A stretch of 36,585 nucleotides of DNA, from positions 1 to 36,585 of IMG/VR virus record IMGVR_UViG_3300031885_000058. One strand, given 5' to 3'. The notes under the pieces were generated by a model that worked only from the letters and a program-made list of their open reading frames with translations, was not told the DNA's origin and made no database searches. The position numbers and the translations under genes were made by a program. Position 1 is the stretch's first letter; every line of letters starts with the position of its first letter. Source of the stretch: a virus. This document shows, in pieces, positions 11,883-20,778 of the stretch.

Positions 11883-12818
11883 TTACGACACCCTTGTGAT
11901 GAAGTCCGTTGACGGGTTGAAGTAAACTGTGTTCGGTTCAGTCAGAATGGCCCAACCGCACACTCTTACGACAACGTCGGCTCCCGTAGGAATGGTTGTC
12001 GTCATATCTCCTGCGGTCTGTGAGACGTAAAGTTGGACGCCACCGGTGATGCTTGCAGGAAAGGCCGCAGAGCGCATTGTGCCAAGGAGCAGCATATTGG
12101 TTGCCTGGGTGTCGTTGCCAGCAAGAATACACAATCCGAGCGCAACGCTTCCCGAGGTTGTAGCGGCATCGGCATCGGCAAGCAGCCACTTCCATGAGGA
12201 AGCAAGGTAACACAAGTCTCCAATGGCAAGGGTAGCCCCCGCCGTTCCCGATACGGTAATTCCTGACCACTTTTCATCAGCAGAACCTGCGGGGTCAAGG
12301 GCAACAGCGGTATTCTCCCCGAGGGTCATGTCGCCCGATAGTGTACCGCCAGCAAGCGGCATCGCTCCAAGAGTCGTGAGTTGGTTAGAGGCCGCGGCAT
12401 CATCAATCAGTGCCGCTCCTGCCGCCGTGATGGTCGTATTTGCGGGTAGGACAAGGGTGGCGATGTCTGCATCAAGCCCTAGAGTAGCAATCTGTGCCGC
12501 TGCATTTGCGTCATCCAATAATGCCCGTCCCGCCGCAGTACAGGAAATCGTTTCAGGAACACCCGTAGAAGCGGTGGCTCTACCGATAATTAAGTCCTGT
12601 GCCAGGTTTGCCATCTTCGCCAGCGTGACGGCGGCAGCAGCAATGGTGACCGCACCTGCGTCTGCTATGGCAACGTCAGATGAAACCGTAACCCACTTCG
12701 CAACGCCCGCCGAATCATATTGCAGGAGTTGGGTCGTGGCACCATTGGCGGGTATGCCCGTTCCCGTATTGCCCTTGTCGCCCTTGAGTGCTAGCCCAGT
12801 TAATGCTACGTTTCCCAT
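11883..12818 (-). CDS. Tail fibre protein with collagen-like start
   Basis: 311 residues. A short Gly-X-Y stretch (GDKGNTGTG) lies near residue 13. A repeat module at about 95-165 (ALLDDANAAAQIATLGLDAD ... LIDDAAASNQLTTLGAMPLA) is shared with the next fibre upstream. It ends in a beta-rich domain (about 190-311) of the type found in virion fibre caps. Likely trimeric. SD AAGGAG before the ATG. Receptor-binding role inferred from position. Confidence 0.7.
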   Translation of the reverse strand: MGNVALTGLALKGDKGNTGTGIPANGATTQLLQYDSAGVAKWVTVSSDVAIADAGAVTIAAAAVTLAKMANLAQDLIIGRATASTGVPETISCTAAGRALLDDANAAAQIATLGLDADIATLVLPANTTITAAGAALIDDAAASNQLTTLGAMPLAGGTLSGDMTLGENTAVALDPAGSADEKWSGITVSGTAGATLAIGDLCYLASSWKWLLADADAATTSGSVALGLCILAGNDTQATNMLLLGTMRSAAFPASITGGVQLYVSQTAGDMTTTIPTGADVVVRVCGWAILTEPNTVYFNPSTDFITRVS

Positions 12819-12827
12819 ATCAACTCC

Positions 12828-14558
12828 TTATGCCCACGTTGCAATCGCAGCTCGTTCCCAAGTATTCGCTGCGGTACAGACGTAGATGTACGAAGCGTCC
12901 CATGCCATCTGACCGGGAAATCCTGCGGCTGCGGAGGCTGCGGGAGCCGTAACCCACGGTAATCCGTTCAAGGTGTAGTAGTTCGTGCCATCCCAGTAGA
13001 ACAGGACATTGGACGTTGAATTGATGGCGTGGTTGATGACGGGGGAACCCTTGACCGTTGAAGGCCATGTGACCGTTCTTCCGCCCGTGCCGTCCTGAAC
13101 GAGTTTCAGGGTGAGGAAGCAGGGAGTTGATGGGTCGGTAATTGCCCCCGTCAACAGTTCCATCTCAAGGATTTCAATGTAAGTAGTACCCGTTACGGCA
13201 GAGATGTTCAACTGATAGTACGCATAGGAGGCGACAGCGGCGAGGGAATAGGTTTTCTTTTCTTTAGTCGTGAATGACTGCCCTGACCGTGTATCCAAGA
13301 CCGTCCAATCTGCTCCGTTTGCTGAACCCTCAAGCGTCCACGCAGTTGGATAACCATAACCCGCGTTGGAGTTACAGACAAGTGAGTAGGCATCAATCTC
13401 GGTTGCCGCAGCAAATTGGTATCGAATCCATGCGGGAACACCAACTCCTTCTGAAAACCAACAGTCATAGTCATCGGTATTATTATTAAACGCTTTCCAT
13501 GCCGCATAGGTCGTATGTACCGATGAGGCAGAGCAGATGCCGGAAGGTGCGGTATTAGAGGTCATCAGGGGAACAGTATCGGTTCCTCCCGTAAACGTAA
13601 ACGTGACGTTCCCCGTCAGAGTAGACTTATGCGCCGTTCCCGTATTCCAGTTAATCGTATCGGCGGTTGAGGAGTTCCCATCGTCAATCTCTCCGTGAAG
13701 GGTCAGGAGTTTGATAAGGGTCACGTTCATGTTGTCCATGATGAGGTTGCCCGTCATGGTTCCGCCAGCGAGAGGAAGTGCGCCAAGAGTTACGAGTTGT
13801 GCTGCCGCACTCGCATCATCAATGAGAGCAGCCCCCGCAGCAGAGATGGTCGTACTGGCTGGCAGGGAAAGAGTTGCTATATCTGCGTCAAGCCCTAGGG
13901 TCGCGATCTGAGCGGTTGCGTTGGCGTCGTCCAGCAGGGCAAGACCAGCGGCAGTACATGCCCCGCCATCCTTGATGAGTTTGCCCGTTGTCGAATCAAA
14001 CACAGCAAGATGACCATCAGTGGCGGAGGAAGGGCCGATAACATCACCAGACCCCGCCGTTCCAATCTCCATGCCACGCCATGAGTAGACAATCATGGAG
14101 ACGGCGTTCTCGGTCACGATAGCGATAGGAAGGGAGATGTGCCCGACAGCCGTAGGTTCCGTTGCCGTCAGGGCACCTGCGGTACTGTCAGAGAGGAACA
14201 GAACTGTCCCGGCGGCAACGGCTGGAACGCCCGTTAACATCTTGCCGATGGCACAGTAGATAAAATCATCATTCCCAGCCACGATTGAGACAACTCCAAC
14301 GACATCGGCGGTAGCAGCAGCAGCAGCATTCGCCTTCGTATAGGCGTTGGCCCCCGAACAGTAGATAACGTTGCCCACCGAAAGACCATGGGCGACCTGA
14401 TGGACGTGGACTGAGGCCATCATCAGCTGATGGTTTGTCGCGCCATCGCCGATATAGACGACCTCAGTATCCGTCGTAAACCCTAGTTGCCCGGCCTCAA
14501 GGGTAGGGAGTGACGCGGCCACCCCCCGATAGGCTTTCATAATCGTCTGTTGCGCCAT
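12828..14558 (-). CDS. Tail fibre protein with discoidin-like carbohydrate-binding domain
   Basis: 576 residues. The N-terminal ~50 (AASLPTLEAGQLGFTTDTEV, VYIGDGATNHQL) match a common fibre-attachment module. A beta-rich part follows, then at about 205-275 the repeat module shared with 11883-12818. At about 330-480 comes an F5/8 type C-like domain (WKAFNNNTDDYDCWFS, AWIRYQFAAATEIDAYSLVC, PTAWTLEGSANGADW, YAYYQLNISAVTG). Such domains bind glycans, so this is a good candidate for host recognition. The C-terminus is a small domain with YPRG-like Trp-rich ends. Confidence 0.75.
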   Translation of the reverse strand: MAQQTIMKAYRGVAASLPTLEAGQLGFTTDTEVVYIGDGATNHQLMMASVHVHQVAHGLSVGNVIYCSGANAYTKANAAAAATADVVGVVSIVAGNDDFIYCAIGKMLTGVPAVAAGTVLFLSDSTAGALTATEPTAVGHISLPIAIVTENAVSMIVYSWRGMEIGTAGSGDVIGPSSATDGHLAVFDSTTGKLIKDGGACTAAGLALLDDANATAQIATLGLDADIATLSLPASTTISAAGAALIDDASAAAQLVTLGALPLAGGTMTGNLIMDNMNVTLIKLLTLHGEIDDGNSSTADTINWNTGTAHKSTLTGNVTFTFTGGTDTVPLMTSNTAPSGICSASSVHTTYAAWKAFNNNTDDYDCWFSEGVGVPAWIRYQFAAATEIDAYSLVCNSNAGYGYPTAWTLEGSANGADWTVLDTRSGQSFTTKEKKTYSLAAVASYAYYQLNISAVTGTTYIEILEMELLTGAITDPSTPCFLTLKLVQDGTGGRTVTWPSTVKGSPVINHAINSTSNVLFYWDGTNYYTLNGLPWVTAPAASAAAGFPGQMAWDASYIYVCTAANTWERAAIATWA

Positions 14559-14568
14559 GCGTCACCCC

Positions 14569-15006
14569 CTACTTCTTGAGCTTCTTCGGTGTGGCGATAC
14601 TCGCATGAAGCTCATCAAGGCGAAACTGCAAGTCCGCCACACGCTTCTGTTCATTCTCGACAGACTGATTCAAGAGAATGACGTTCTTCGCCGCCCCATC
14701 TGCCCGTGCGTTTGCCGCATCGAGGTCGGCCGTCTTCTTCGTCAGTTCCACGCGGATAGCCTCACGTTCCTTGCGGACTTCTGTGAGCGCCCTATCTAGT
14801 TCAATGTTCTTATCAGCCAACTGTTTATTGGATGTCTCCAGGGCGGGTTTCGCCGCCCTGAGAGCATTGACCTCTGTTGCAAGTCCCTTCGTTGTTTCAA
14901 GAGACACGCGGTAGGCGTCCAATTCCTTATTGACAGAATAGAGTTCAACTTCCTTCCTACCGATGATTTCAAACAGTTGATTGTCGGTAATCTGTATCTC
15001 GCTCAC
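14569..15006 (-). CDS. Coiled-coil protein of the fibre cluster
   Basis: 145 residues from a GTG that shares its G with the upstream TAG (TAGTG). Almost all of it is a heptad-rich coiled coil (ETSNKQLADKNIELDRAL, VRKEREAIRVELTKKTADLD). A Lys-rich C-terminus. Probably a fibre stalk, chaperone or assembly protein. The function is inferred from its place between two fibre genes. Confidence 0.65.
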   Translation of the reverse strand: MSEIQITDNQLFEIIGRKEVELYSVNKELDAYRVSLETTKGLATEVNALRAAKPALETSNKQLADKNIELDRALTEVRKEREAIRVELTKKTADLDAANARADGAAKNVILLNQSVENEQKRVADLQFRLDELHASIATPKKLKK

Positions 15007-16358
15007 TAGGCCGCCCACGTTCCACCATCGATGGTGGATGTATCAAGAAGCATCGTGCCTGTCAGGTCGGGCATGGTGATTGTTTTCAAACCACCAGCAG
15101 CAGTACCCGTAATCTTGAACTGGTTGGTTCCGGGAGTTCCACTAGCACCCGCGAGCCAGAGTGCAGCCCACGGCTTTGCAGTAGAACCGACGTCGAGCGC
15201 GCCCGCAGTTCCAGGAATCAGGGCCGCGTTGATGGCAACAGAGGCAAGGTTGTCAAGAGCAGCAGAAGCGCCAGCGCCAGCAGGACTGATTTCTTTCCAA
15301 ACTGCTGCCCCGTTCGTTGCATCAAGGCAGATGTACGCCTTGTCAGCCGTCGTATCGAGCCATAGAGAACCAATCCCATAACCCGCAGGGTCACTGTCAT
15401 CGGTCGCCCCGGGAGCCGCAGAAGCCGCGAGGTTGTTGACGAGGTTCAGGGCATTGGACAAACCGAGATCAGTCTTGACTTCGGCATACGTCCGGCCTTC
15501 AAACCCGGTCGCCGTGAACTTGGCATAATCGTTATCTTCTGCGGTCTCATCCATAATGGGGTTGTTCGTATCAGCAATACCCATCGTCAGCGCCGCCTGT
15601 GCTCCAAGGGAAGTCAAGGCAGTCGCCCCACTCTCCCACGCGAGAACGCCAGCAGACGCCGTACCAACAAGAATCTGACCATCTGAGGCCGACTCTCCAA
15701 CCGTAACGAGTCTCCCAAGAATCGTGCCTACGCCAATCGTGTTACCCGACTTGGAGAGGCCCGTCCCCGCCGTAATCTGTCCAGCCGCCGAGAACTGCGC
15801 GAACGTGATGGCGTTCGTTCCAAGAACGACGGCTTCGGGTTCAGTCGTGCACACCCAACCGGTGTTTGCGCCAGTCGTCCCGCCCGAGACGAAGACGAAC
15901 CTAGACGCGATTTCGTTCGCAACGTCCATGTCCGTGACGCGAGTGAGAACCCACTTCGTTGCGCCGTCGCCAACGATAGAGAGTTGATAGACACCGTTCT
16001 CGAACGTGTCCGCTTGGTCCTTGACCAACAACCGCTGGTTCAGGGTCAGTGTCACCCCATCTTGCGCGGCAAGAGCGCCATTTGCGGCGTCTTCGGTCAG
16101 TGTTGCGCCGACGCCGAGCGTGCCGTTGTCATACCCGCACGCAGCCAGGGCACCTGTGGTCATCGCCACGACATCACCGATAGGGTGCAGTCCCTGTGCT
16201 ACGCTGTCAACATACGCCTTCATAGCAATCTGCTGGTTGCCCGTGGTCGAGCCAATCCACACGGCACCCACTGTTACGTCATGAAATCCAAGTTCACCGA
16301 TAGCAAGTGCCCCCGCATCGGTGTTTGCGTTCCTCTTGATTTGAATCGTTACTGCCAT
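15006..16358 (-). CDS. Tail fibre protein
   Basis: 450 residues. The N-terminal IQIKRNANTDAGALAIGELG with VWIGSTTGNQ is a fibre-attachment start. The block LTLNQRLLVKDQADTFENGV followed by YQLSI...WVLTRVTDMDVANE is a recurrent phage fibre domain. A second module with PGATDDSDPAGYGIGSLWLD and a C-terminal IDGGTWAA follow; the neighbouring 108-residue protein ends in the similar DGGTWTA. SD GGAGG before the ATG. Part of the host-adsorption apparatus. Confidence 0.7.
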   Translation of the reverse strand: MAVTIQIKRNANTDAGALAIGELGFHDVTVGAVWIGSTTGNQQIAMKAYVDSVAQGLHPIGDVVAMTTGALAACGYDNGTLGVGATLTEDAANGALAAQDGVTLTLNQRLLVKDQADTFENGVYQLSIVGDGATKWVLTRVTDMDVANEIASRFVFVSGGTTGANTGWVCTTEPEAVVLGTNAITFAQFSAAGQITAGTGLSKSGNTIGVGTILGRLVTVGESASDGQILVGTASAGVLAWESGATALTSLGAQAALTMGIADTNNPIMDETAEDNDYAKFTATGFEGRTYAEVKTDLGLSNALNLVNNLAASAAPGATDDSDPAGYGIGSLWLDTTADKAYICLDATNGAAVWKEISPAGAGASAALDNLASVAINAALIPGTAGALDVGSTAKPWAALWLAGASGTPGTNQFKITGTAAGGLKTITMPDLTGTMLLDTSTIDGGTWAA

Positions 16359-16376
16359 CTCATGCCTCCATAATTA

Positions 16377-16703
16377 TTATGCCGTCCACGTCCCACCATC
16401 CACTCCTGTCAACTCTCCGCCTGCTGCCGCAATCATCGACCAGTTGACCCCCACTTCTGGGATAACGCCCGTGCAAGCCACAAGGCAGACATACGAGCTG
16501 CCGTTATAGGAAACCCCGTCATCATGGACATACGCCGTCCCTGCGGCATAGGCCCCCCTCCAAGTGATGTTCCCCGGCACCCCCTGCAGCCCCTGAACTC
16601 CTGCCGTAAGAACAATCGTGGCGGGGACGGGCGTAACGGTGACATTGACCGTCGTGGTCGTTGGAGAAACCATGACGTCGTTCTTGTTGACCGTAATGGT
16701 CAT
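16377..16703 (-). CDS. Small structural protein with carbohydrate-binding-like module
   Basis: 108 residues. A beta-rich N-terminus, then GVQGLQGVPGN (short collagen-like), then WRGAYAAGTAYVHDDGVSYN and SSYVCLVACTG. This Trp/Tyr pattern is like the chitin-binding CBM5/12-type modules on phage fibres. It overlaps the upstream gene by ATGA. Confidence 0.6.
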   Translation of the reverse strand: MTITVNKNDVMVSPTTTTVNVTVTPVPATIVLTAGVQGLQGVPGNITWRGAYAAGTAYVHDDGVSYNGSSYVCLVACTGVIPEVGVNWSMIAAAGGELTGVDGGTWTA

Positions 16704-17050
16704 GCTGGAATCGTCACGTCCGCGACAACCGTGACCGTTCCCTCGAGATACGTGGTCACGATGCTCGAGGGCGCAGGAGAGGTTAGTTGCAAGTCATAGG
16801 AGTAGACCCCGGCAGCAAGCGCAGCCGTCTGGGTTGCCGTGATAATCGGAGTGATAACCGAATCAACAGACCCTACGGCAATGGTCATCGTGGGGGGATC
16901 GGCAGTAGAAGAACAGGTCACTTTGACCGTCCTATCCGCATCCCGCCACTGCATGAGGCCAGAGTAGCTGGTGAGGAGAATAGCCACAAAGGTGAACGTC
17001 TCCGCAAACGTGTCTCCCTGTCGTATCGTGATGTTGTAACGTCCGGGCAT
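16700..17050 (-). CDS. Small beta-rich tail/baseplate protein
   Basis: 116 residues. The opening RYNITIRQGDTFAETFTF and later YDLQLTSP with a final beta hairpin resemble N-terminal domains of baseplate upper proteins. SD GGAGG five bases before the ATG. A structural role is inferred from fold and context. Confidence 0.55.
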   Translation of the reverse strand: MPGRYNITIRQGDTFAETFTFVAILLTSYSGLMQWRDADRTVKVTCSSTADPPTMTIAVGSVDSVITPIITATQTAALAAGVYSYDLQLTSPAPSSIVTTYLEGTVTVVADVTIPA

Positions 17051-17059
17051 GAATGCCTC

Positions 17060-19120
17060 CTATGCTACCTTGTGACACAATTGGAATTTACCGAGCCAGG
17101 GGAAAGAATAAACAACAGCAACGGGGGGAATAATTGCCCCGCTGGTAACACATGCTTGATTGGCCACTGCCACATACATGCCCCAACCATAGGCGATATG
17201 CCCCCATCCGCCCACTATTGGCACATATTCTTCTGTCCAGGTAATGCCGTCGGGACTTGATACAAAGGTATAGGAACTACTCTCCAAAATAACGAATCCC
17301 TCATCACCCCCGGCACCCAGAGAATCTCCAAAAACCGAACTGCCCCAAGAGCCGCTTACTGGCAAAGCCCTCTCTGTCCAGGTAATCCCATCGGGACTAG
17401 TAAAAACGCGCGATTCATTTTTTGCGGCATCAACAAACAGGCCCGCCCCACCTGCGGCCGCCCCAGACGATAATTCCTCCGGCAAATTGTGGGTTGTCCA
17501 ATCAATACCGTTCGGGCTTGTCGCCGCGATAACTCCGTAGGCAAGAGTAGATGCAAAGAACAGACCTGCGGTTTCGTTCCATGCGATCGCATTCCAGGTG
17601 GGGTTGGGGTCGTATTCAGGAAAATAGCCAAGAGACCAGTTAACTCCATCGGGGCTTACGCCAACTTCTCGTTCTCCAAGGTTGCATATGACAACAAATA
17701 GGCCATGAGCAAACGTCGATGCAGACCACTGTTTCTGTGCGGGCATCGTATTCAACGTCCAGTTAATCCCATCGGGGCTAGATATGGTATAAAGAGAGCC
17801 TCCGTACGATATTTCCTGCGTCGTATGGTGTGTGTTGGCAACAAAAACCCCATTGCCATAAGCCATTGAAGACCACGGCACATCAATTCCCACGTTTATC
17901 GGATATGTTGTCCAATCTATTCCATTGGAACTTACTGCGGCAAGATTCCCCTGCATTGACAACGCAACAAATATCCCGTTGCCAAAAGTAACACAATCCC
18001 AGTTATATCCATCGGGAACATCCCTTGAAGTCCACACCATCCTGCCGGGGTTTGTTGTTTCGGCTCCAGTTTCTACAAAGTAGATATCTTTGTAGGGGGT
18101 ATAGTCCAAAAGCGCCCCACGAGTATAGATGTCGGTTATCGCATGAGAATATATGTATACCTGTATATAGTTTGAGGAATTTCCCCCGGTACAGGTAACC
18201 TTGATGGTATATACCCTTTCGGGCATCAAGATGTACGTTCCATCAAACGTAAATGTATTAACCCCCGTTATGATGGCAGTTGCCGCTTTCACGTCAGAAG
18301 AAGCCTCAACCCCTACGTCGGTTTCAATGAATACTTGGACATCTCCGGTCGGCGCACTCACTTTCGCCAGATACAATTTAACTTTATAGATATAGTGCCA
18401 TGCTTGCGGAGTAAATGTTTGTTGTGCAATTTGCCCCGAATATACAGGTATTCCGCCGTTATAAGATGTCTGACTCTCAAATATCGTTCCGCCGATTTCG
18501 GCACTTGTTGTTTCAGTTAGTTGAGCCTCAGCCGAATCGACTCCGTTATTGGTTGCCTTGACCGCAAGATCATATTGGGTACTTGCGGTCAGCCCAGTAA
18601 ATGTATAGGAGACCGAATCGGCAGCGATAGTTTCGACGTACGCATCATTTTTGTACATCTTGAATCCAGTCTCATTGTTGCTGTTGTCTGTCCAATGCAT
18701 GACAATCTGAACATCTGTTTTACTGTCTGTATGGGCGTTGGTTGGGGCGGCTGGAATAGCTACGGCCGTAACGGTCGGTTGGTTGACGGAATCAACCGTA
18801 GTGGGGGCCGAGGAAATGCCCCTTGCGCGAATGACGTAGGCTCCCGCTGACTTGCAGGTAATGGTTCTAGAATAAGTCGTATCTACTGTGGCATTGGCCT
18901 GTGAACCCCCGCTCGCAACCAATCCCGTGGCCCCTGTCGTGGGGATGTCAATCCACGTCGAAGATCCCTGGTCAAACTGCCAGTAAAGTATAACGGTTGG
19001 CGCTTGACCATTCCCAGAGAGCGTATAATACTCTGACATGGTAAATGTCTCATCAACTGCACAAGACCCGCTCGTTGGGGGAGAAGTAAGGGGAACAGTT
19101 GCAAGAACCTTTACGGCCAC
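17060..19120 (-). CDS. Large modular fibre: Ig-like, FN3, beta-propeller-like repeats
   Basis: 686 residues from a GTG with GGAG upstream. Residues ~1-125 are an Ig-like module shared with 11406-11882. About 128-210 is a fibronectin type III domain (MHWTDNSNNETGFKMY, TFTGLTASTQYDLAVKATN). About 215-355 is a beta-rich domain. From ~358 on there are about six to seven repeats of the form W..(A/V).GNG.FVA....SPDGI.WT, a beta-propeller pattern. This gives a string of surface-binding modules suited to host recognition. Confidence 0.75.
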   Translation of the reverse strand: MAVKVLATVPLTSPPTSGSCAVDETFTMSEYYTLSGNGQAPTVILYWQFDQGSSTWIDIPTTGATGLVASGGSQANATVDTTYSRTITCKSAGAYVIRARGISSAPTTVDSVNQPTVTAVAIPAAPTNAHTDSKTDVQIVMHWTDNSNNETGFKMYKNDAYVETIAADSVSYTFTGLTASTQYDLAVKATNNGVDSAEAQLTETTSAEIGGTIFESQTSYNGGIPVYSGQIAQQTFTPQAWHYIYKVKLYLAKVSAPTGDVQVFIETDVGVEASSDVKAATAIITGVNTFTFDGTYILMPERVYTIKVTCTGGNSSNYIQVYIYSHAITDIYTRGALLDYTPYKDIYFVETGAETTNPGRMVWTSRDVPDGYNWDCVTFGNGIFVALSMQGNLAAVSSNGIDWTTYPINVGIDVPWSSMAYGNGVFVANTHHTTQEISYGGSLYTISSPDGINWTLNTMPAQKQWSASTFAHGLFVVICNLGEREVGVSPDGVNWSLGYFPEYDPNPTWNAIAWNETAGLFFASTLAYGVIAATSPNGIDWTTHNLPEELSSGAAAGGAGLFVDAAKNESRVFTSPDGITWTERALPVSGSWGSSVFGDSLGAGGDEGFVILESSSYTFVSSPDGITWTEEYVPIVGGWGHIAYGWGMYVAVANQACVTSGAIIPPVAVVYSFPWLGKFQLCHKVA

Positions 19121-19121
19121 G

Positions 19122-19400
19122 TTATACTCCTATCCCCGTCCCGATGGTGATCCAGTCCACGCTCGTTGCCCCCGTCATCACGATGTGTGCATGAGTATAG
19201 TAACCGTCCACTAGATCGATGCTGACTACCGTGGCAATCGGAGATCCCGAAGCGGCCAGGGGGGTAAGAATGACAATCGGCTTGGCAACGAACTTATGGG
19301 CAAAGGTAATCGTTGTTCCTGAGACCGTGCCATAGTCCAGGAACTTGTTGCCCGAGTGAAGGGTGGTTGCTATGAGCCGTTCGGTATCCTGGACGCTCAT
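19122..19400 (-). CDS. Small lectin-like tail protein
   Basis: 92 residues from the ATG at 19400, which overlaps the upstream stop by ATGA (an ATG nine bases earlier is also possible). TTITFAHKFVAKPIVILTP and MTGATSVDWITIGTGI are like H-type-lectin or fibre-tip beta domains. A receptor-binding tip is inferred. The last codons contain the ribosome-binding site of the next gene. Confidence 0.5.
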   Translation of the reverse strand: MSVQDTERLIATTLHSGNKFLDYGTVSGTTITFAHKFVAKPIVILTPLAASGSPIATVVSIDLVDGYYTHAHIVMTGATSVDWITIGTGIGV

Positions 19401-20446
19401 GTTCCCCATGCTTGATAGGTCGTCTTGTACTCGGATGCCGAGATATGGGTGTGGTGAGAGTAGAGGAAGTATGTCCCACCGTCCCAGATCAGGCCCAGCC
19501 CCACCATCCTGCGCGTTGCTTCATGGTCTGCCACAATAACTGTGAGATTCTTCGAGCCACCTCTGGCCAAGTCGTAGGTCTTATGAGCGATTCCTGCCAA
19601 GTGGTCTTCGGCAACCCCTACGGTCGAAGCCCAAGTGAGGTTGTTGATCCCCGTAATGGCGTAGTTCCCACCGTGCCAGTTCCCGCCTATCCCCTGCTTG
19701 CCATAGGCAACCCCCTTGCCCAGTGAGTCGTCAGAGGCAAGAACGGTCGCAGGGATAGAGGTCGCATCAAGGGAATAGGAAGCAGAAATGGTCGCATCGT
19801 CATCGGGAGTAAACGCGCCCAGAGGAAGGGCAGTCACATCTAGCAACCGCACGTCCTTGAAGGCACAGTCACAGAGCGCCCTGTAGCCAAGGTTCTGGCA
19901 TATCCGTTGGATCTCCGCCAGATAGGTGCTATTGTTGATCTCCATAATGCCGTCCTCATACATGTCGGTCACGAGCATGGCATTCGTTGGGGTCATTCCA
20001 TAAGCGGGAACCCCTGAAAGCCCCGATACAGCAGAAATCATCGCATCAAGAGCATCAGTGACTCTGTAGGTTCCCGAAACCGTCGGAGGGTCAGGATAGG
20101 TTTTGTTGGTCAAGAGAGCATCCCATGCTTGGAGACAGTCCCGCAAGGTGAAGGTTCGCATATATCCGCCCATCGTCCTTTCTACGACTAAGGGCCTACC
20201 CAAGAACCCCGTAAACCGCTGCCAACCATCCACGGAAACTTCCCATGGCACGCCGCCAAGATTCCCCGTGTTGATAGAGGAAGAACCCGGGGGGCTCCAT
20301 AAACGGATAGAACAAGAACCGCCTCTCCACAAGTCTGAGCCATAATCCAGTTCCATAACGACATGATGCCTTGGACCCGTGGTGATAAGTTCTCCGGCAT
20401 TCCCGGCGATGATAGAGATGTCAGAAGGGATCTGAATCAGCTTCAT
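19397..20446 (-). CDS. Tail tip / baseplate hub-like protein
   Basis: 349 residues from the ATG at 20446 (ATGA overlap with the upstream gene; a GTG six bases earlier is also in frame). Beta-rich with SIRLWSPPGSS, WQRFTGFLGRPLVVERTMGG and a later region ISASYSLDATSIPATVLASD. The order tape measure, small tail protein, then this protein is that of distal tail and hub proteins in siphoviruses. The assignment rests on synteny more than on motif. Confidence 0.5.
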   Translation of the reverse strand: MKLIQIPSDISIIAGNAGELITTGPRHHVVMELDYGSDLWRGGSCSIRLWSPPGSSSINTGNLGGVPWEVSVDGWQRFTGFLGRPLVVERTMGGYMRTFTLRDCLQAWDALLTNKTYPDPPTVSGTYRVTDALDAMISAVSGLSGVPAYGMTPTNAMLVTDMYEDGIMEINNSTYLAEIQRICQNLGYRALCDCAFKDVRLLDVTALPLGAFTPDDDATISASYSLDATSIPATVLASDDSLGKGVAYGKQGIGGNWHGGNYAITGINNLTWASTVGVAEDHLAGIAHKTYDLARGGSKNLTVIVADHEATRRMVGLGLIWDGGTYFLYSHHTHISASEYKTTYQAWGT

Positions 20447-20778
20447 TCCCACCTGATGAGTTCAAGCATCCCTTCATAGACATGGGAGCCGTCATACACG
20501 TCCTCAATCCAGCGGGGCTTGAAGGGAGCGGCAAGGTAATAGGTGATGCCATCCACGATGACTTCCCCGCCGTTGGCATCTGTCATGTTGGCATAGAACG
20601 TGGAAAGAGTAGCGTCTGAGCGGAACTGTACCTCGATGCTCCGTTCATAGTGTCGTTTGCAGTATCCGATCCCGCCATTGAGACCGAGCTCGGTTCCGCC
20701 AAGGACAACCGGGGAATCGCCCGTATCCGAGAGAAAGGACGTGCCCGTTGCGGTGTTATCGCGCGTTAGTGTGCTCAT
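20443..20778 (-). CDS. Small tail protein after the tape measure
   Basis: 111 residues, beta-rich (SIEVQFRSDATLSTFYANMT, EVIVDGITYYLAAPFKPRW). It follows the tape measure with a TAAATG junction and GGGAGG upstream. By position it is a distal tail or tail-tip component. No family named. Confidence 0.55.
   Translation of the reverse strand: MSTLTRDNTATGTSFLSDTGDSPVVLGGTELGLNGGIGYCKRHYERSIEVQFRSDATLSTFYANMTDANGGEVIVDGITYYLAAPFKPRWIEDVYDGSHVYEGMLELIRWE

Noticed and set aside
12223-12885. Plus-strand frame of 220 codons opposite a fibre gene
   Set aside because: Ala/Pro/Val-rich composition is the mirror of the Ala/Gly/Thr-rich fibre code; no start signals.
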